DNA of 64,000 nucleotides. It comes from Bacteroidota bacterium (lineage in GTDB: Bacteria > Bacteroidota > Ignavibacteria > UBA10030). The stretch is from positions 1-64,000 of the forward strand of contig JAOAFT010000001.1 of assembly GCA_026416125.1 (NCBI GenBank), given 5' to 3'. A model generated the notes under the pieces. That model made no database searches. It was not told the origin of the DNA and saw only the letters and a program-made list of their open reading frames with translations. Below are positions 20,196 through 28,733 of the stretch, in pieces (within the stretch, counting starts at the first letter, position 1; every line of letters starts with the position of its first letter). The position numbers and the translations under genes were made by a program.

Positions 20196-21160
20196 AAGAA
20201 TTCAAATGAAAGCGTAAGTACGTGAAAATTCATTGGACTATAACGTTCAATACAGTATGTGTACTGGAAAACCGTTACTATATTACTAAGTATGTTTGTT
20301 TTGAATGACGTACCAATTGACGGTTTTGGATCGAAACCACGGTCGATCATTATTTCGTCAATTCCACAACGAAGAGAAAATGAAGAGATGGGTAACGTTT
20401 CTATACCAAATCGGAACAACGAATTTTTACCAATAACTTCGTATTCTCCTCCAAGGACGGATAGAAGAGCTGGAATTTTATATGTGCAACTTAATTTTTT
20501 TCGAAGTGGAAAACGATCAATAGTAGTCTTCCCTTGATCACCATATAAACGTGAAGTATCCCATCTATACTTTGAATTAATATCTTGCAGAACAAATGCA
20601 ACGTGGAATCCTGTGCTAACGCTGTATAATGTTCCAATGTCAAATCCTACTGTCGTACTTCTAACGGTTTCATAGAGGTGATAGTAATGGATCTTCATTG
20701 TGATGCCAAGGGATAATCGAGAACTAGTTTGAATACCAAATGAAAAAGCAAACATATTTTCTGAAGTTGATAGCATGGATGTATGGTATCCATTAATTGT
20801 TCGACCATCAATCTCTGTTACACCTGTATTGAGAACAGTGAGAGAAAAACCCGCATTTGGATTTATGTGCATCGTATATGCAAAAGTATTGAGTGATCGA
20901 CCGAGAGAAAGAATACCATGCGTTACAGAAAAGGAAGAACGAGCATGGTAGGGTAAAAGAGCTGGGTTGTAGTAACTTACAACTGCACTATCGATGTATG
21001 CTGTTACAGCATTGCCCATTCCTATCGAACGAGCGTCGAAGCCCATTCTTGTTGCAGCTCCAGCTCTATGAGAGTATGAATACTCACTTTGGAGTTGAGC
21101 ATTGAGTAACTGCACTTGGAAGAAAACCAAAAGAAAAATATTACTCAAACAATACTTCAT
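20192..21160 (-). CDS. PorV/PorQ-like outer-membrane protein
   Basis: 322 residues from ATG 21160, which overlaps the upstream stop as ATGA; an earlier in-frame start at 21184 is not needed. Signal peptide IFLLVFFQVQLLNAQ with cleavage near 22. The mature start has the PorV/PorQ signature: GFDARSIGMGNAVTAYIDSA followed by YYNPALLPY. The C-terminus ends FHVLTLSFEFL, a typical last barrel strand. It lies between a secreted propeller protein and a second family member, which suggests it handles or anchors that propeller. Confidence 0.78.
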   Translation of the reverse strand: MKYCLSNIFLLVFFQVQLLNAQLQSEYSYSHRAGAATRMGFDARSIGMGNAVTAYIDSAVVSYYNPALLPYHARSSFSVTHGILSLGRSLNTFAYTMHINPNAGFSLTVLNTGVTEIDGRTINGYHTSMLSTSENMFAFSFGIQTSSRLSLGITMKIHYYHLYETVRSTTVGFDIGTLYSVSTGFHVAFVLQDINSKYRWDTSRLYGDQGKTTIDRFPLRKKLSCTYKIPALLSVLGGEYEVIGKNSLFRFGIETLPISSFSLRCGIDEIMIDRGFDPKPSIGTSFKTNILSNIVTVFQYTYCIERYSPMNFHVLTLSFEFL

Positions 21161-22731
21161 CGGACTACTAAAATTTTTCCCCATACTGGTGTATTATTGT
21201 TGATGCTAACGGAATAAAAGTAAACTCCATTCGATACGACATGTCCTCTATCGTCTCTTCCATTCCACAACTCGTCATATTCAATTCCAGTTGTTCTGGT
21301 AGCATTCCACAGCAATGTTCGTACAGGTTGTAGTGCAAAATTAAAAATTTGAATTTTTACAGAAACTGTAGTACTGCTATGACCTTTAGTGCTATAGTGT
21401 ATACGTATAAATTCTAAATCAGGAGAGAATGGATTTGGGTATGCATATGTCATTCGGTTAGTACCTATTTCGTCATAGCGTCGAATAATATGCCATTCGG
21501 ATCCAAAAGGTTTTTCAATTGTATCAAAGGTATACGCAAGTCCATCTATGCTACCAACCCATACTGTATCACCAGTTACTCCAACACAGTATATGTCGTC
21601 ACTCGTAAATTGTTGATGTGTTCTAATGTCGTAAATAGTACCGTTTTTTATCCAGGTTTTCCCGATATCTGCAGAGCGATAAACACCATTATTGGTTGCA
21701 ACGTACACAATTGAATCTCTACATGCGATGTTATGTATAAAAAGTCCATGAAGTGCAGTTTTCCAGGTTAGTCCATCATCTTCAGAATAACTTACTGCTT
21801 TATATTCTGATGGATCGACAGCATTGTTTGTAGCAGCCCACAGAACTCTGTGATTTTTCCATCGTTGTTCTCGAATAGCGACGACAAAATTCCCTGAAAT
21901 CGGATGCGCTTGGTTTTGGTGAGTATATTTCCTCCAACTTATTCCACCATCTGTTGATCTATTAATTCCATTTGCAGTGCCAACCCAAATTTCCGATTCG
22001 CTTGTTGCATACACTGCAAATACTTTATGATTGTGATTTTCTTTTAGTGTGTCTTTGATGCCATTAATAGTAAAAACTTTCTGAACAGGTGACAAATCAA
22101 ATTTCAAAGTCATGGAAGTGTCTATTTCATTCAAATGATCTGGTGGAAGAACTACCCGTTGCCATGTTATACCACCATCTGTTGATTTTCTTAGCATTCC
22201 AGCCCAGCTTGCAATCCAGATAGTGCTACTTGTTACAGCAATATCGTAGGTAATGTTTTGTTGTGGTACGGTGATTGCTAATGTTCGGATAATGTTACTT
22301 CCATAAAAAAGTGTGTCAATAGTACCAACATCAACTGGTTGGGGAACATATCTCCAGGTTCGACCATGATCAGTGGAAATGTGTAATCCACCACCAGTTA
22401 CTACATTAGCATCTCCGAGTGTTGTAGTGTAACCAGTAGCGACGCAAATAGTGGTTCCATATACTCCTATAGCTGAAATTCCTTTTGCATCAAATGTATA
22501 TGTGTTAGCTAAATTAGTCCAGGATAAAGCACCACGAGGTGAATAGCTTACACCTTTTTCTGTAGCTAGCCAAATTGTATCTCCAGCAACAACGATATCG
22601 TTAATCACATTGCTGAGCAAAGTAGTTTGAAGCGTACTCATTGTTTGTGCTTGCCGAAATTCTATTGGTACTTGTCCAAGCGACAAATTAACAACAGCTA
22701 TCATCCCTATGCAAACTATTGATAATTTCAT
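21157..22731 (-). CDS. secreted beta-propeller protein with FlgD-like C-terminal (T9SS-type) domain
   Basis: 524 residues. Signal peptide at 1-19 (VCIGMIAVVNLSLGQ). Residues about 30-400 hold repeated units of the form STDGGITW or SADIGKTW (BNR/Asp-box type) separated by VWIAT/IWVGT strands, giving a beta-propeller. The end has YAYPNPFSPDLEF (near 428) and then the FlgD-like Ig fold WNGRDDRGHVVSNGVYFYSV, finishing GKILVVR, the layout of type IX secretion sorting domains in this group. A secreted or surface-attached binding protein is likely. The start overlaps the upstream lipoprotein stop as ATGA. Confidence 0.75.
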   Translation of the reverse strand: MKLSIVCIGMIAVVNLSLGQVPIEFRQAQTMSTLQTTLLSNVINDIVVAGDTIWLATEKGVSYSPRGALSWTNLANTYTFDAKGISAIGVYGTTICVATGYTTTLGDANVVTGGGLHISTDHGRTWRYVPQPVDVGTIDTLFYGSNIIRTLAITVPQQNITYDIAVTSSTIWIASWAGMLRKSTDGGITWQRVVLPPDHLNEIDTSMTLKFDLSPVQKVFTINGIKDTLKENHNHKVFAVYATSESEIWVGTANGINRSTDGGISWRKYTHQNQAHPISGNFVVAIREQRWKNHRVLWAATNNAVDPSEYKAVSYSEDDGLTWKTALHGLFIHNIACRDSIVYVATNNGVYRSADIGKTWIKNGTIYDIRTHQQFTSDDIYCVGVTGDTVWVGSIDGLAYTFDTIEKPFGSEWHIIRRYDEIGTNRMTYAYPNPFSPDLEFIRIHYSTKGHSSTTVSVKIQIFNFALQPVRTLLWNATRTTGIEYDELWNGRDDRGHVVSNGVYFYSVSINNNTPVWGKILVVR

Positions 22732-23555
22732 TGTGATAATACGACAATTGGACGTATAATGACATTGCTTGAATCAAGAGAACGATCGATTGCAACGAAT
22801 TTGAAAATATCCGATTTTGGTTCTTGTGGATTTGACCATCCGATTGTTTCAGTGTAAATACCATTCCCAGCAACAAGATCACCATTGACCCCTTTATCAT
22901 TTAGTTCATACTTGTTTCCAGCTTGAGTAATTCTGTATACTTTATAAATATCAATATTTCCATCAGGATCGTATACTTTGACTGTGATATAAAGACGATT
23001 ATACTTATATGTGTATACTGTATCAACAGGTGTAAAATCCGGATCGAGAATTGACAAATCAGAAATCACGGGTGGCTGGTTTTGCCGAATGATTGTAAAG
23101 GGGACCAATTTTGTAATACTTTGGTATCCTTTCTTCGTTGTAGCCCAAATTTCGATATGAAATTGACCAACAAGTGAACGGAGAAATCGCAACGCCGGTG
23201 TACTTGAATATTCATAGTACTCTTTTGTAGATAAACGCCGTTGAAAATCAAGTGAACCTGCTGTGAGCTGTACATTCTCAGTATGTGAAATAATTCTATA
23301 ATGAACTCCTTCAATAATGTCTATCGAAGGATCGATCGAGACTAGTGCAATGATCGAAATTCTGGCTGTTAAGGTATCGTTTGGTATGCGGATTGATCCT
23401 ACAAGGATAGTGTCCGTATTCAAAACAGATGGTGTAACTGTAACAGTATGTACATACGGAAGTGCACCGAGAGAATCAACAACAGTACTATCGTTCTTAC
23501 TACATCCAGAGAAGATAATGAGAGTAGCGAGAGCAATAAATTTAAACAATGACAT
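22728..23555 (-). CDS. lipoprotein with Ig-like domains
   Basis: 275 residues from ATG 23555 (an in-frame TTG at 23588 precedes the signal and is unlikely). Lipoprotein signal MSLFKFIALATLIIFSGC with lipobox FSGC and cysteine at 18. Two beta-rich regions follow. The second contains VKVYDPDGNIDIYKVYRI and then DKGVNGDLVAGNGIYTETI, the D-G-D-x-x-A-G-D/N-G-x-Y-T pattern of extracellular beta-sandwich domains. No catalytic motif. First gene of a five-gene coupled operon with the propeller protein and PorV/PorQ-like proteins. Role unknown; a surface partner of the propeller is a guess. Confidence 0.7.
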   Translation of the reverse strand: MSLFKFIALATLIIFSGCSKNDSTVVDSLGALPYVHTVTVTPSVLNTDTILVGSIRIPNDTLTARISIIALVSIDPSIDIIEGVHYRIISHTENVQLTAGSLDFQRRLSTKEYYEYSSTPALRFLRSLVGQFHIEIWATTKKGYQSITKLVPFTIIRQNQPPVISDLSILDPDFTPVDTVYTYKYNRLYITVKVYDPDGNIDIYKVYRITQAGNKYELNDKGVNGDLVAGNGIYTETIGWSNPQEPKSDIFKFVAIDRSLDSSNVIIRPIVVLSQ

Positions 23556-23673
23556 GGAGTGTACAAGTTCCTTTGTATAGTTTATCAAAAATTGGTAACA
23601 ATTGTTAATATGTGTCCATTAAGAATATTTGCTCTCGTAAAAAAGTAACAAACAATCCTTTAACTTCCAAACA

Positions 23674-24690
23674 TCATTCAATACGAAATGGAGTGAGCGA
23701 AAATGAAAGTAAAAATATTCCCAATGTAATCCATCCGATAATTTTCCGATGATTGTCTATTTCTGTCTCGTCAGGAACAGGAGGATGGTAGAGTTTCACG
23801 AAAAAGTAGGCAATTAAAGCCCATACAAACCAACCTGGCCAACTGTACTCAACAAATGGGAATGGAGGGACTTCTTGCTGGAAGAAGAGAATAAGTAACA
23901 TTCGAATTACTGAATCAACAATAGCTGGTAATCCGAGCAGCAAGAGAAATGCAAAAACAAACCGAACAATTTTTCGGTGTGCTGAACCAAACATCGCGTA
24001 GATGATATGTCCACCGTCAAATTGTCCCATCGGAATAAGGTTGAGAGCTGTAACGAAAAGCCCAAACCATCCAACACAAAGGAATGGGTAGTGATAGATC
24101 TCACTCATTGGTGGTACAAATTGGTTTGGATTTGTTAAAAGTACTTGAAGCAGTGTATATAGTAGTGAATCTCCAAATGATAATGATATACCATGTACAT
24201 TCTGTGAAGCGTTGAGCGAGAAATCGTAATCGGGGTGAATCGATAAGATGAATTCTGGTCCCGGGAGATGTGTAAAACCATAAAAGAGTACTACAATCGA
24301 TGCAAGAAATCCAGCAATTGGACCTGCAACACCAATGTCAAAAAGCGCTTTCCTGCTTGGTACAACTGCCCGTGTTCGAATTACTGCACCGAAAGTTCCA
24401 AAATTTAGCAAGAAAAATCCCATCAATGAAGGAACCATTGGAAACGGAATATAGTACGGCAAAGTGGAACTTACATTATGGTAACGTGCAGCGAAGTAGT
24501 GCCCGAATTCATGACAGGTGAGTATGAAAAGAAGTGCTGTTGAATATGGAATTCCGTATGGAAAATTTTCTAGGTTAAACGGATCTTTATTTAACCAAAA
24601 TACACCAGCAACAGTTGTTGTAAAAAATGTTAAAACAAACAACATTGCGTGAAATGGTAAACTTGTAAAGAATGATTTCTCTGGTTTCAT
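23674..24690 (-). CDS. M50-family intramembrane metalloprotease (site-2 protease type)
   Basis: 338 residues, about seven membrane helices. Zinc site: HEFGH near residue 61, in a helix (LLFILTCHEFGHYFAARYH). The third ligand region is NLIPMGQFDGGHIIYAMF near 216. Between them lies GVAGPIAGFLASI, the conserved loop. It cleaves substrates inside the membrane; there is no PDZ domain as in RseP, so it belongs to the compact site-2 group. It is monocistronic: an 85-base gap separates its stop from the next gene and it diverges from the PASTA gene. Confidence 0.88.
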   Translation of the reverse strand: MKPEKSFFTSLPFHAMLFVLTFFTTTVAGVFWLNKDPFNLENFPYGIPYSTALLFILTCHEFGHYFAARYHNVSSTLPYYIPFPMVPSLMGFFLLNFGTFGAVIRTRAVVPSRKALFDIGVAGPIAGFLASIVVLFYGFTHLPGPEFILSIHPDYDFSLNASQNVHGISLSFGDSLLYTLLQVLLTNPNQFVPPMSEIYHYPFLCVGWFGLFVTALNLIPMGQFDGGHIIYAMFGSAHRKIVRFVFAFLLLLGLPAIVDSVIRMLLILFFQQEVPPFPFVEYSWPGWFVWALIAYFFVKLYHPPVPDETEIDNHRKIIGWITLGIFLLSFSLTPFRIE

Positions 24691-24729
24691 AATACATTAA
24701 TATAAAAAGAATTTTGCATACACCCAATT

Positions 24730-24758
24730 TTCATTTTCTTAAAAAATTTAAGTATATT
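24730..24758 (+). promoter_or_regulatory. possible promoter of PASTA-rpe operon
   Basis: A good -10 element TATATT at 24753-24758 lies 17 bases after a poor -35 match TTCATT (24730-24735). Transcription would start at or next to the ATG at 24766, leaving almost no leader. No ribosome site is seen between them. Confidence 0.35.
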
Positions 24759-24765
24759 TTGTGCA

Positions 24766-25524
24766 ATGAAATCGAAAATATCAAAATCATTTGTTTGGTT
24801 CTCAGGGCTGTTCTTATTTACTTTAGTTGTCTTCCTGCTCATTGATAACATTATAATGCCCACATACGTCCAACATGGTAAAACTACAAAAGTACCAAAT
24901 GTGATTGGTAAACCAATTGAGGAAGCACAACGAATATTACAGCAAGTTGGATTAAATCCTAAAGAACAAGAACGTAAACCTGATCGACACTATCCAATCG
25001 GGACTGTACTTGCACAAACCCCCATTCCAAACAGTGAAGTTAAATATGGACGTGGAGTATACCTTATTGTAAGTGGTGGTGAACAATTAATCACAATACC
25101 AGACTTGAAAGCTAAGTCAATCCGTGAAGCTACCTTTACACTGGAACGATACGGATTAAAACTAGGAACAATTCAGTATGAACCATCAGAAGAGTTTTTT
25201 GAGAATACGATTATTCGTCAAGACCCACAGGCAGGAGCAAGAGTTAGTCAAAATGTAGTAGTCCATATTGTCGTTAGTCAAGGGCGTCCTGGTGAAAAAG
25301 AGATAGTACCCAATGTTGTCGGTAAAACCCTTTCAGAAGCTGAGCGTATAATATTACAGAGTGGTTTTAGTATGGGACGAGTTACTGAACAAGTGAGTAT
25401 TTCATTGTTACCGCATACGATCATTGAACAATATCCTCGGGCTGGTGAATTAGCAAAGAAAGGACAACCAATCGACCTTATTGTAGCACAAAAGTCTGAA
25501 ACGAAACCAACATCGGAATTCTAG
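24766..25524 (+). CDS. membrane-anchored PASTA-domain protein
   Basis: 252 residues. Short cytoplasmic start, one membrane helix (about residues 9-30, FSGLFLFTLVVFLLIDNII), then three PASTA repeats of about 65-70 residues. They begin near 43 (VPNVIGKPIEEAQRIL), 111 (IPDLKAKSIREATFTL) and 181 (VPNVVGKTLSEAERIIL). PASTA domains bind peptidoglycan fragments. There is no kinase domain and no transpeptidase domain, so this is a stand-alone sensor or cell-wall anchor. The gene ends two bases before rpe. Confidence 0.88.
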   Translation: MKSKISKSFVWFSGLFLFTLVVFLLIDNIIMPTYVQHGKTTKVPNVIGKPIEEAQRILQQVGLNPKEQERKPDRHYPIGTVLAQTPIPNSEVKYGRGVYLIVSGGEQLITIPDLKAKSIREATFTLERYGLKLGTIQYEPSEEFFENTIIRQDPQAGARVSQNVVVHIVVSQGRPGEKEIVPNVVGKTLSEAERIILQSGFSMGRVTEQVSISLLPHTIIEQYPRAGELAKKGQPIDLIVAQKSETKPTSEF

Positions 25525-25526
25525 CT

Positions 25527-26183
25527 ATGGAAATAGTAATAGCTCCATCAATTCTTGCAGCAGATCTTCTTCACTTAGGTGACCAGCTACGAGCAGCAGA
25601 AGAAGGAGGTGCCGATTGGATCCATATTGACGTAATGGATGGGCATTTCGTTCCCAACATTTCATTTGGTGTTCCAGTGGTTCAAGCTGTTCGTTCTGGG
25701 ACAAAGTTACCACTTGATGTTCACTTAATGATAAGTAATCCTGAACAGTATATAAGCAAATTTCGTGAAGTGGGAGCTGATATAATAACCATTCATCAAG
25801 AAGCTACACCTCATCTCCATAGATTACTCTCTCTCATTAAAGAGCTTGGTGCGTTAGCCGGTGTTTCGTTAAATCCGTCAACACCCGTACAAACACTCAC
25901 TGAAGTTATTGACATTGTTGATCTTATTCTCATCATGACCGTCAATCCAGGGTGGGGAGGACAACGATTTATTGAACCATCAATACGAAAAATAGAGCAA
26001 TGTCGAAGACTAGTCAATGAGGTTGGAAGAAATATATACATTGAAGTCGATGGCGGTATTGATAACACAACAGCAGCTCGTGTTCTTGCTGCTGGCGCAA
26101 ATGTGTTAGTTGCAGGAACTTCAGTATTTGGTTCGAAAGATGTAAAACAAGCAATCCAAAAATTGCGTGATGTACAGAAGTGA
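25527..26183 (+). CDS. rpe: ribulose-phosphate 3-epimerase
   Basis: 218 residues, normal length. Interconverts ribulose 5-phosphate and xylulose 5-phosphate (pentose phosphate pathway). Motifs: IAPSILAADLLHLGDQL at the start (catalytic-region Ser), HIDVMDGHFVPNISFG near 33 (metal His and Asp), DVHLMISNPEQY near 66 (metal His), TVNPGWGGQRFI near 138 (phosphate loop) and IEVDGGID near 171 (metal Asp). It follows the PASTA gene by two bases. Confidence 0.97.
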   Translation: MEIVIAPSILAADLLHLGDQLRAAEEGGADWIHIDVMDGHFVPNISFGVPVVQAVRSGTKLPLDVHLMISNPEQYISKFREVGADIITIHQEATPHLHRLLSLIKELGALAGVSLNPSTPVQTLTEVIDIVDLILIMTVNPGWGGQRFIEPSIRKIEQCRRLVNEVGRNIYIEVDGGIDNTTAARVLAAGANVLVAGTSVFGSKDVKQAIQKLRDVQK

Positions 26184-26185
26184 AA

Positions 26186-26195
26186 GGAAGGAGGG
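26186..26195 (+). promoter_or_regulatory. strong Shine-Dalgarno site of the Lrp/AsnC gene
   Basis: GGAAGGAGGG ends five bases before ATG 26201. It is the most complete ribosome site I saw in the window and it decides the start against an in-frame GTG at 26180. Confidence 0.75.
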
Positions 26196-26200
26196 ATTGT

Positions 26201-26698
26201 ATGAACCTCGATGGTATCGATTTGCAAATTCTTGAAGCACTTCAGCGAGAAGGTCGTACAAAACGAAGCAACCTAGCTGAGAAAGTAAACCTCTCATTGC
26301 CAGCTCTAAGTGAACGATTGAGAAAACTTGAGCAAGAAGGGTATATACTAGGATACTTTGCAAAACTTAATCACCGTCTTTTTGGAAAAGATATAACAGC
26401 TTTTGTTGTTGTTACTGTTGATTCATCCAAACATTTTCAATCATTTTTAGACCATGCTGGGAAAAACGAGGAAATTCTAGAATGTCATGCGATAACTGGC
26501 GATGGAACACACATCTTAAAAGTACGTACGGAGAATACAGCAAGCCTTGAAAAGCTTCTAGCAAAAATCCAATCTTGGCCTGGTGTGGTACAAACTCGTA
26601 CAAGTATAGTACTTTCCACACAAAAAGAATCATTTCATATAAAGTTGCCTGATGCTAAACACCACTCACATTCGGAACGTCCCAAAGAGTCGACATAG
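26201..26698 (+). CDS. Lrp/AsnC family transcriptional regulator
   Basis: 165 residues. The N-terminal winged helix-turn-helix begins LDGIDLQILEALQREGRTKRSNLAEKVNLS and runs on to YILGYFAKL; the C-terminal half is the ligand-binding RAM/ACT-like domain (VVVTVDSSKHFQSF, HAITGDGTHILKVR, TRTSIVL). These proteins form octamers and respond to amino acids or other small effectors. Neighbours are rpe and a crotonase, not an amino acid operon, so the regulated pathway is not clear. Four bases separate it from the crotonase gene, which it could control. Confidence 0.92.
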   Translation: MNLDGIDLQILEALQREGRTKRSNLAEKVNLSLPALSERLRKLEQEGYILGYFAKLNHRLFGKDITAFVVVTVDSSKHFQSFLDHAGKNEEILECHAITGDGTHILKVRTENTASLEKLLAKIQSWPGVVQTRTSIVLSTQKESFHIKLPDAKHHSHSERPKEST

Positions 26699-26702
26699 CT
26701 GA

Positions 26703-27488
26703 ATGCAATACACTGCAGTCAAATATTCAATTGACGATTACAGAGCTACTATCGAACTTCCTGATGACACTTCATCAATTACGTATCAAGCAGTTGTATC
26801 CGAGCTATCTCATGCATTGTTAACAGCACAAAAGAATTCAAATGTTAGAGTAGTGATTTTAAAAAGCCAGAAAGAAGATTGGTACTCTGGATTAAGTAAA
26901 GAGAACATGTCCTCCATTCTCAAGTTTGATTTTTCTCAAAATCTTCATGATTCGACAGAACTCGTAAAAATATTCCAACAAATACATACTTTACGGAAAC
27001 CTGTTCTTTCAGTCGTGAAGGGTAAAGCGTTCTCATTAAGCTGTGGAATTGTTGCGGCAAGTGACTTTGCATTTGCTGCAAAAGAAACAGCTCGTTTTGG
27101 CTTTCCGGAAGTACAGTGTGGGTTATTTCCAGCCGCTGCATTATACTTTCTCACAAGGAGAGTAGGAGATCTTAAGGTTCGTGAACTTATGCTCAAAAAA
27201 ACGATTCTTAATGCTGAAGAAGCATATACCTATGGATTGGTGAATATTCTATCGCCCGAAGTAGAACTTGAAGAAACGGTTAATAAATTTGTTGAAAACT
27301 TACTACGAACAAAAACTGGAATGGCAATTGGATTACTCAAAGAACTACTCTTTAGAGTGCAGGGGATGTCTCTCAACGATGCATTGGAGTATGCTGCAAA
27401 CCTCAATGCACTCTCTCGCATGACAGATGATTTCAAAAAAGGTATTGAATCACTCATGAACAATAAGTTTTTCAGAGAAGACGTATGA
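26703..27488 (+). CDS. enoyl-CoA hydratase/isomerase (crotonase) family protein
   Basis: 261 residues, family length. The oxyanion-hole region reads VKGKAFSLSCGIVAASDFAFAA (near 100) and the second region ARFGFPEVQCGLFPAAAL (near 137). The later catalytic glutamate (PEV) is present. The earlier one, normally in GGCELA, is replaced by glycine (SCGIVAA). That substitution is also found in methylglutaconyl-CoA hydratase-like members, which usually read GGGVGLVAA. Fatty acid or branched-chain amino acid degradation is likely, but the exact reaction is open. The stop overlaps apt as ATGA. Confidence 0.85.
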   Translation: MQYTAVKYSIDDYRATIELPDDTSSITYQAVVSELSHALLTAQKNSNVRVVILKSQKEDWYSGLSKENMSSILKFDFSQNLHDSTELVKIFQQIHTLRKPVLSVVKGKAFSLSCGIVAASDFAFAAKETARFGFPEVQCGLFPAAALYFLTRRVGDLKVRELMLKKTILNAEEAYTYGLVNILSPEVELEETVNKFVENLLRTKTGMAIGLLKELLFRVQGMSLNDALEYAANLNALSRMTDDFKKGIESLMNNKFFREDV

Positions 27489-28009
27489 ACAACCTACAGT
27501 CATACATTCGAGATGTTCCTAATTTCCCAAAGCCTGGAATTGTATTCAAAGACATAACAACGTTGCTAAAGGATCCAAGTGCTGTACGTGACGTACTTGA
27601 ACAATTTAAACGTTACTATAGGCATGCTGGGATAACAAAAGTAGTAGGTATTGAATCTCGTGGCTTTATATTTGGATCAATGCTAGCAGCAGAATTACAT
27701 GCCGGTTTTGTACCAATTCGCAAAAAGGGGAAATTACCAGCAGAAACACTTTCAGGCTCCTATAGTTTAGAGTATGGCACTGATAGTATAGAAATCCATA
27801 AAGATGCTCTTACTCCAACCGACATTGTACTTCTACACGATGACTTGCTCGCTACTGGAGGGACAATGAGGGCCGCGGTAGAGCTTGTAAACTGTCTCGG
27901 TGCACATATCAAAAGCATTTGTTTCTTAATTGAACTTAGTTTTCTCAAAGGTCGCACCAAGCTGGAACCGTACGAGGTAGTTTCCCTCATTCAGTATACG
28001 ACTGAGTAG
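27485..28009 (+). CDS. apt: adenine phosphoribosyltransferase
   Basis: 174 residues, normal length. Converts adenine and PRPP to AMP (purine salvage). Seen: FKDITTLLKDP near 21, GIESRGFIFGSMLA near 56, KKGKLPAET near 81, and the PRPP-binding loop IVLLHDDLLATGGTM near 119. The start codon overlaps the crotonase stop. A 12-base gap separates it from the next gene. Further purine and pyrimidine salvage genes lie at 52.6-55.7 kb. Confidence 0.96.
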   Translation: MNNLQSYIRDVPNFPKPGIVFKDITTLLKDPSAVRDVLEQFKRYYRHAGITKVVGIESRGFIFGSMLAAELHAGFVPIRKKGKLPAETLSGSYSLEYGTDSIEIHKDALTPTDIVLLHDDLLATGGTMRAAVELVNCLGAHIKSICFLIELSFLKGRTKLEPYEVVSLIQYTTE

Positions 28010-28021
28010 AAGATAACGCAT

Positions 28022-28726
28022 ATGCAGTGTTCTGTATGTGGTAGCCCAAATGATGAACTTGCTGTACGATGCACAAAATGCCGATCGTATTTGCAAGGGC
28101 GCGTAGCTAATATAGACTTATTCAGAATACTTTGGACTTTATTAGAAAATCCTCGGTATGCATTTAAAACTATCGCCCTTGCAGAACACAAAAACTATTC
28201 AGTCTGTTTATTTTTAATCGTCGGAGTATTTTTTACCTCAATTGTCTTTTTTATTAATAAGAGTGGAGAGTACCACGACAATTTGTTGAATTTACTTTTA
28301 AATTTAATTCTACAAGGTTTTGTATGTGGCATTGCACTCGCTTTATTTTTACCAGCACTCCATTCTTGTTTTGGGAAACTTTTTCGTTGTCTTGGTTCTT
28401 TTCGAAATGCATTTTCATTATTAGCTTACGCAAGTACACCGATCGCTTATGCTACAATTTTTCTTTTACCTCTTAAGCTCCTCTCCTTTGGGCTTTTTTA
28501 CTACACTGCATCACCTCATCCTGTAACTATTAATGAAACACTTTTTTATACATTTGCTCTACTTGATTCAGTGTCTATACTATGGTCATTTTGTCTTGTT
28601 ATAATTGGAACTAATATTACTTACCAAACAACATCGACTCGATCGTTTTTTATAAATTTTTTTACTTTTATCCTAGGTTTAGGAATTGTATATTATAGTT
28701 GTATAGTATTTATTAACAAGTTATGA
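28022..28726 (+). CDS. zinc-ribbon membrane protein, Yip1-like
   Basis: 234 residues. It begins with a four-cysteine zinc ribbon: CSVCG at 3-7 and CTKC at 18-21. Five or so hydrophobic segments follow (about 60-80, 90-117, 130-155, 178-200, 207-230), a layout like the Yip1/DUF1282 membrane family. Function unknown. It sits in the rpe-apt run, seven bases before another orphan. No signal peptide, so the ribbon is probably cytoplasmic. Confidence 0.6.
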   Translation: MQCSVCGSPNDELAVRCTKCRSYLQGRVANIDLFRILWTLLENPRYAFKTIALAEHKNYSVCLFLIVGVFFTSIVFFINKSGEYHDNLLNLLLNLILQGFVCGIALALFLPALHSCFGKLFRCLGSFRNAFSLLAYASTPIAYATIFLLPLKLLSFGLFYYTASPHPVTINETLFYTFALLDSVSILWSFCLVIIGTNITYQTTSTRSFFINFFTFILGLGIVYYSCIVFINKL

Positions 28727-28733
28727 GAATTCT

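Noticed and set aside
23596-23641. T-run and weak repeat after the M50 gene as its terminator
   Set aside because: I could not pair a stable stem next to the T-run on the minus strand.
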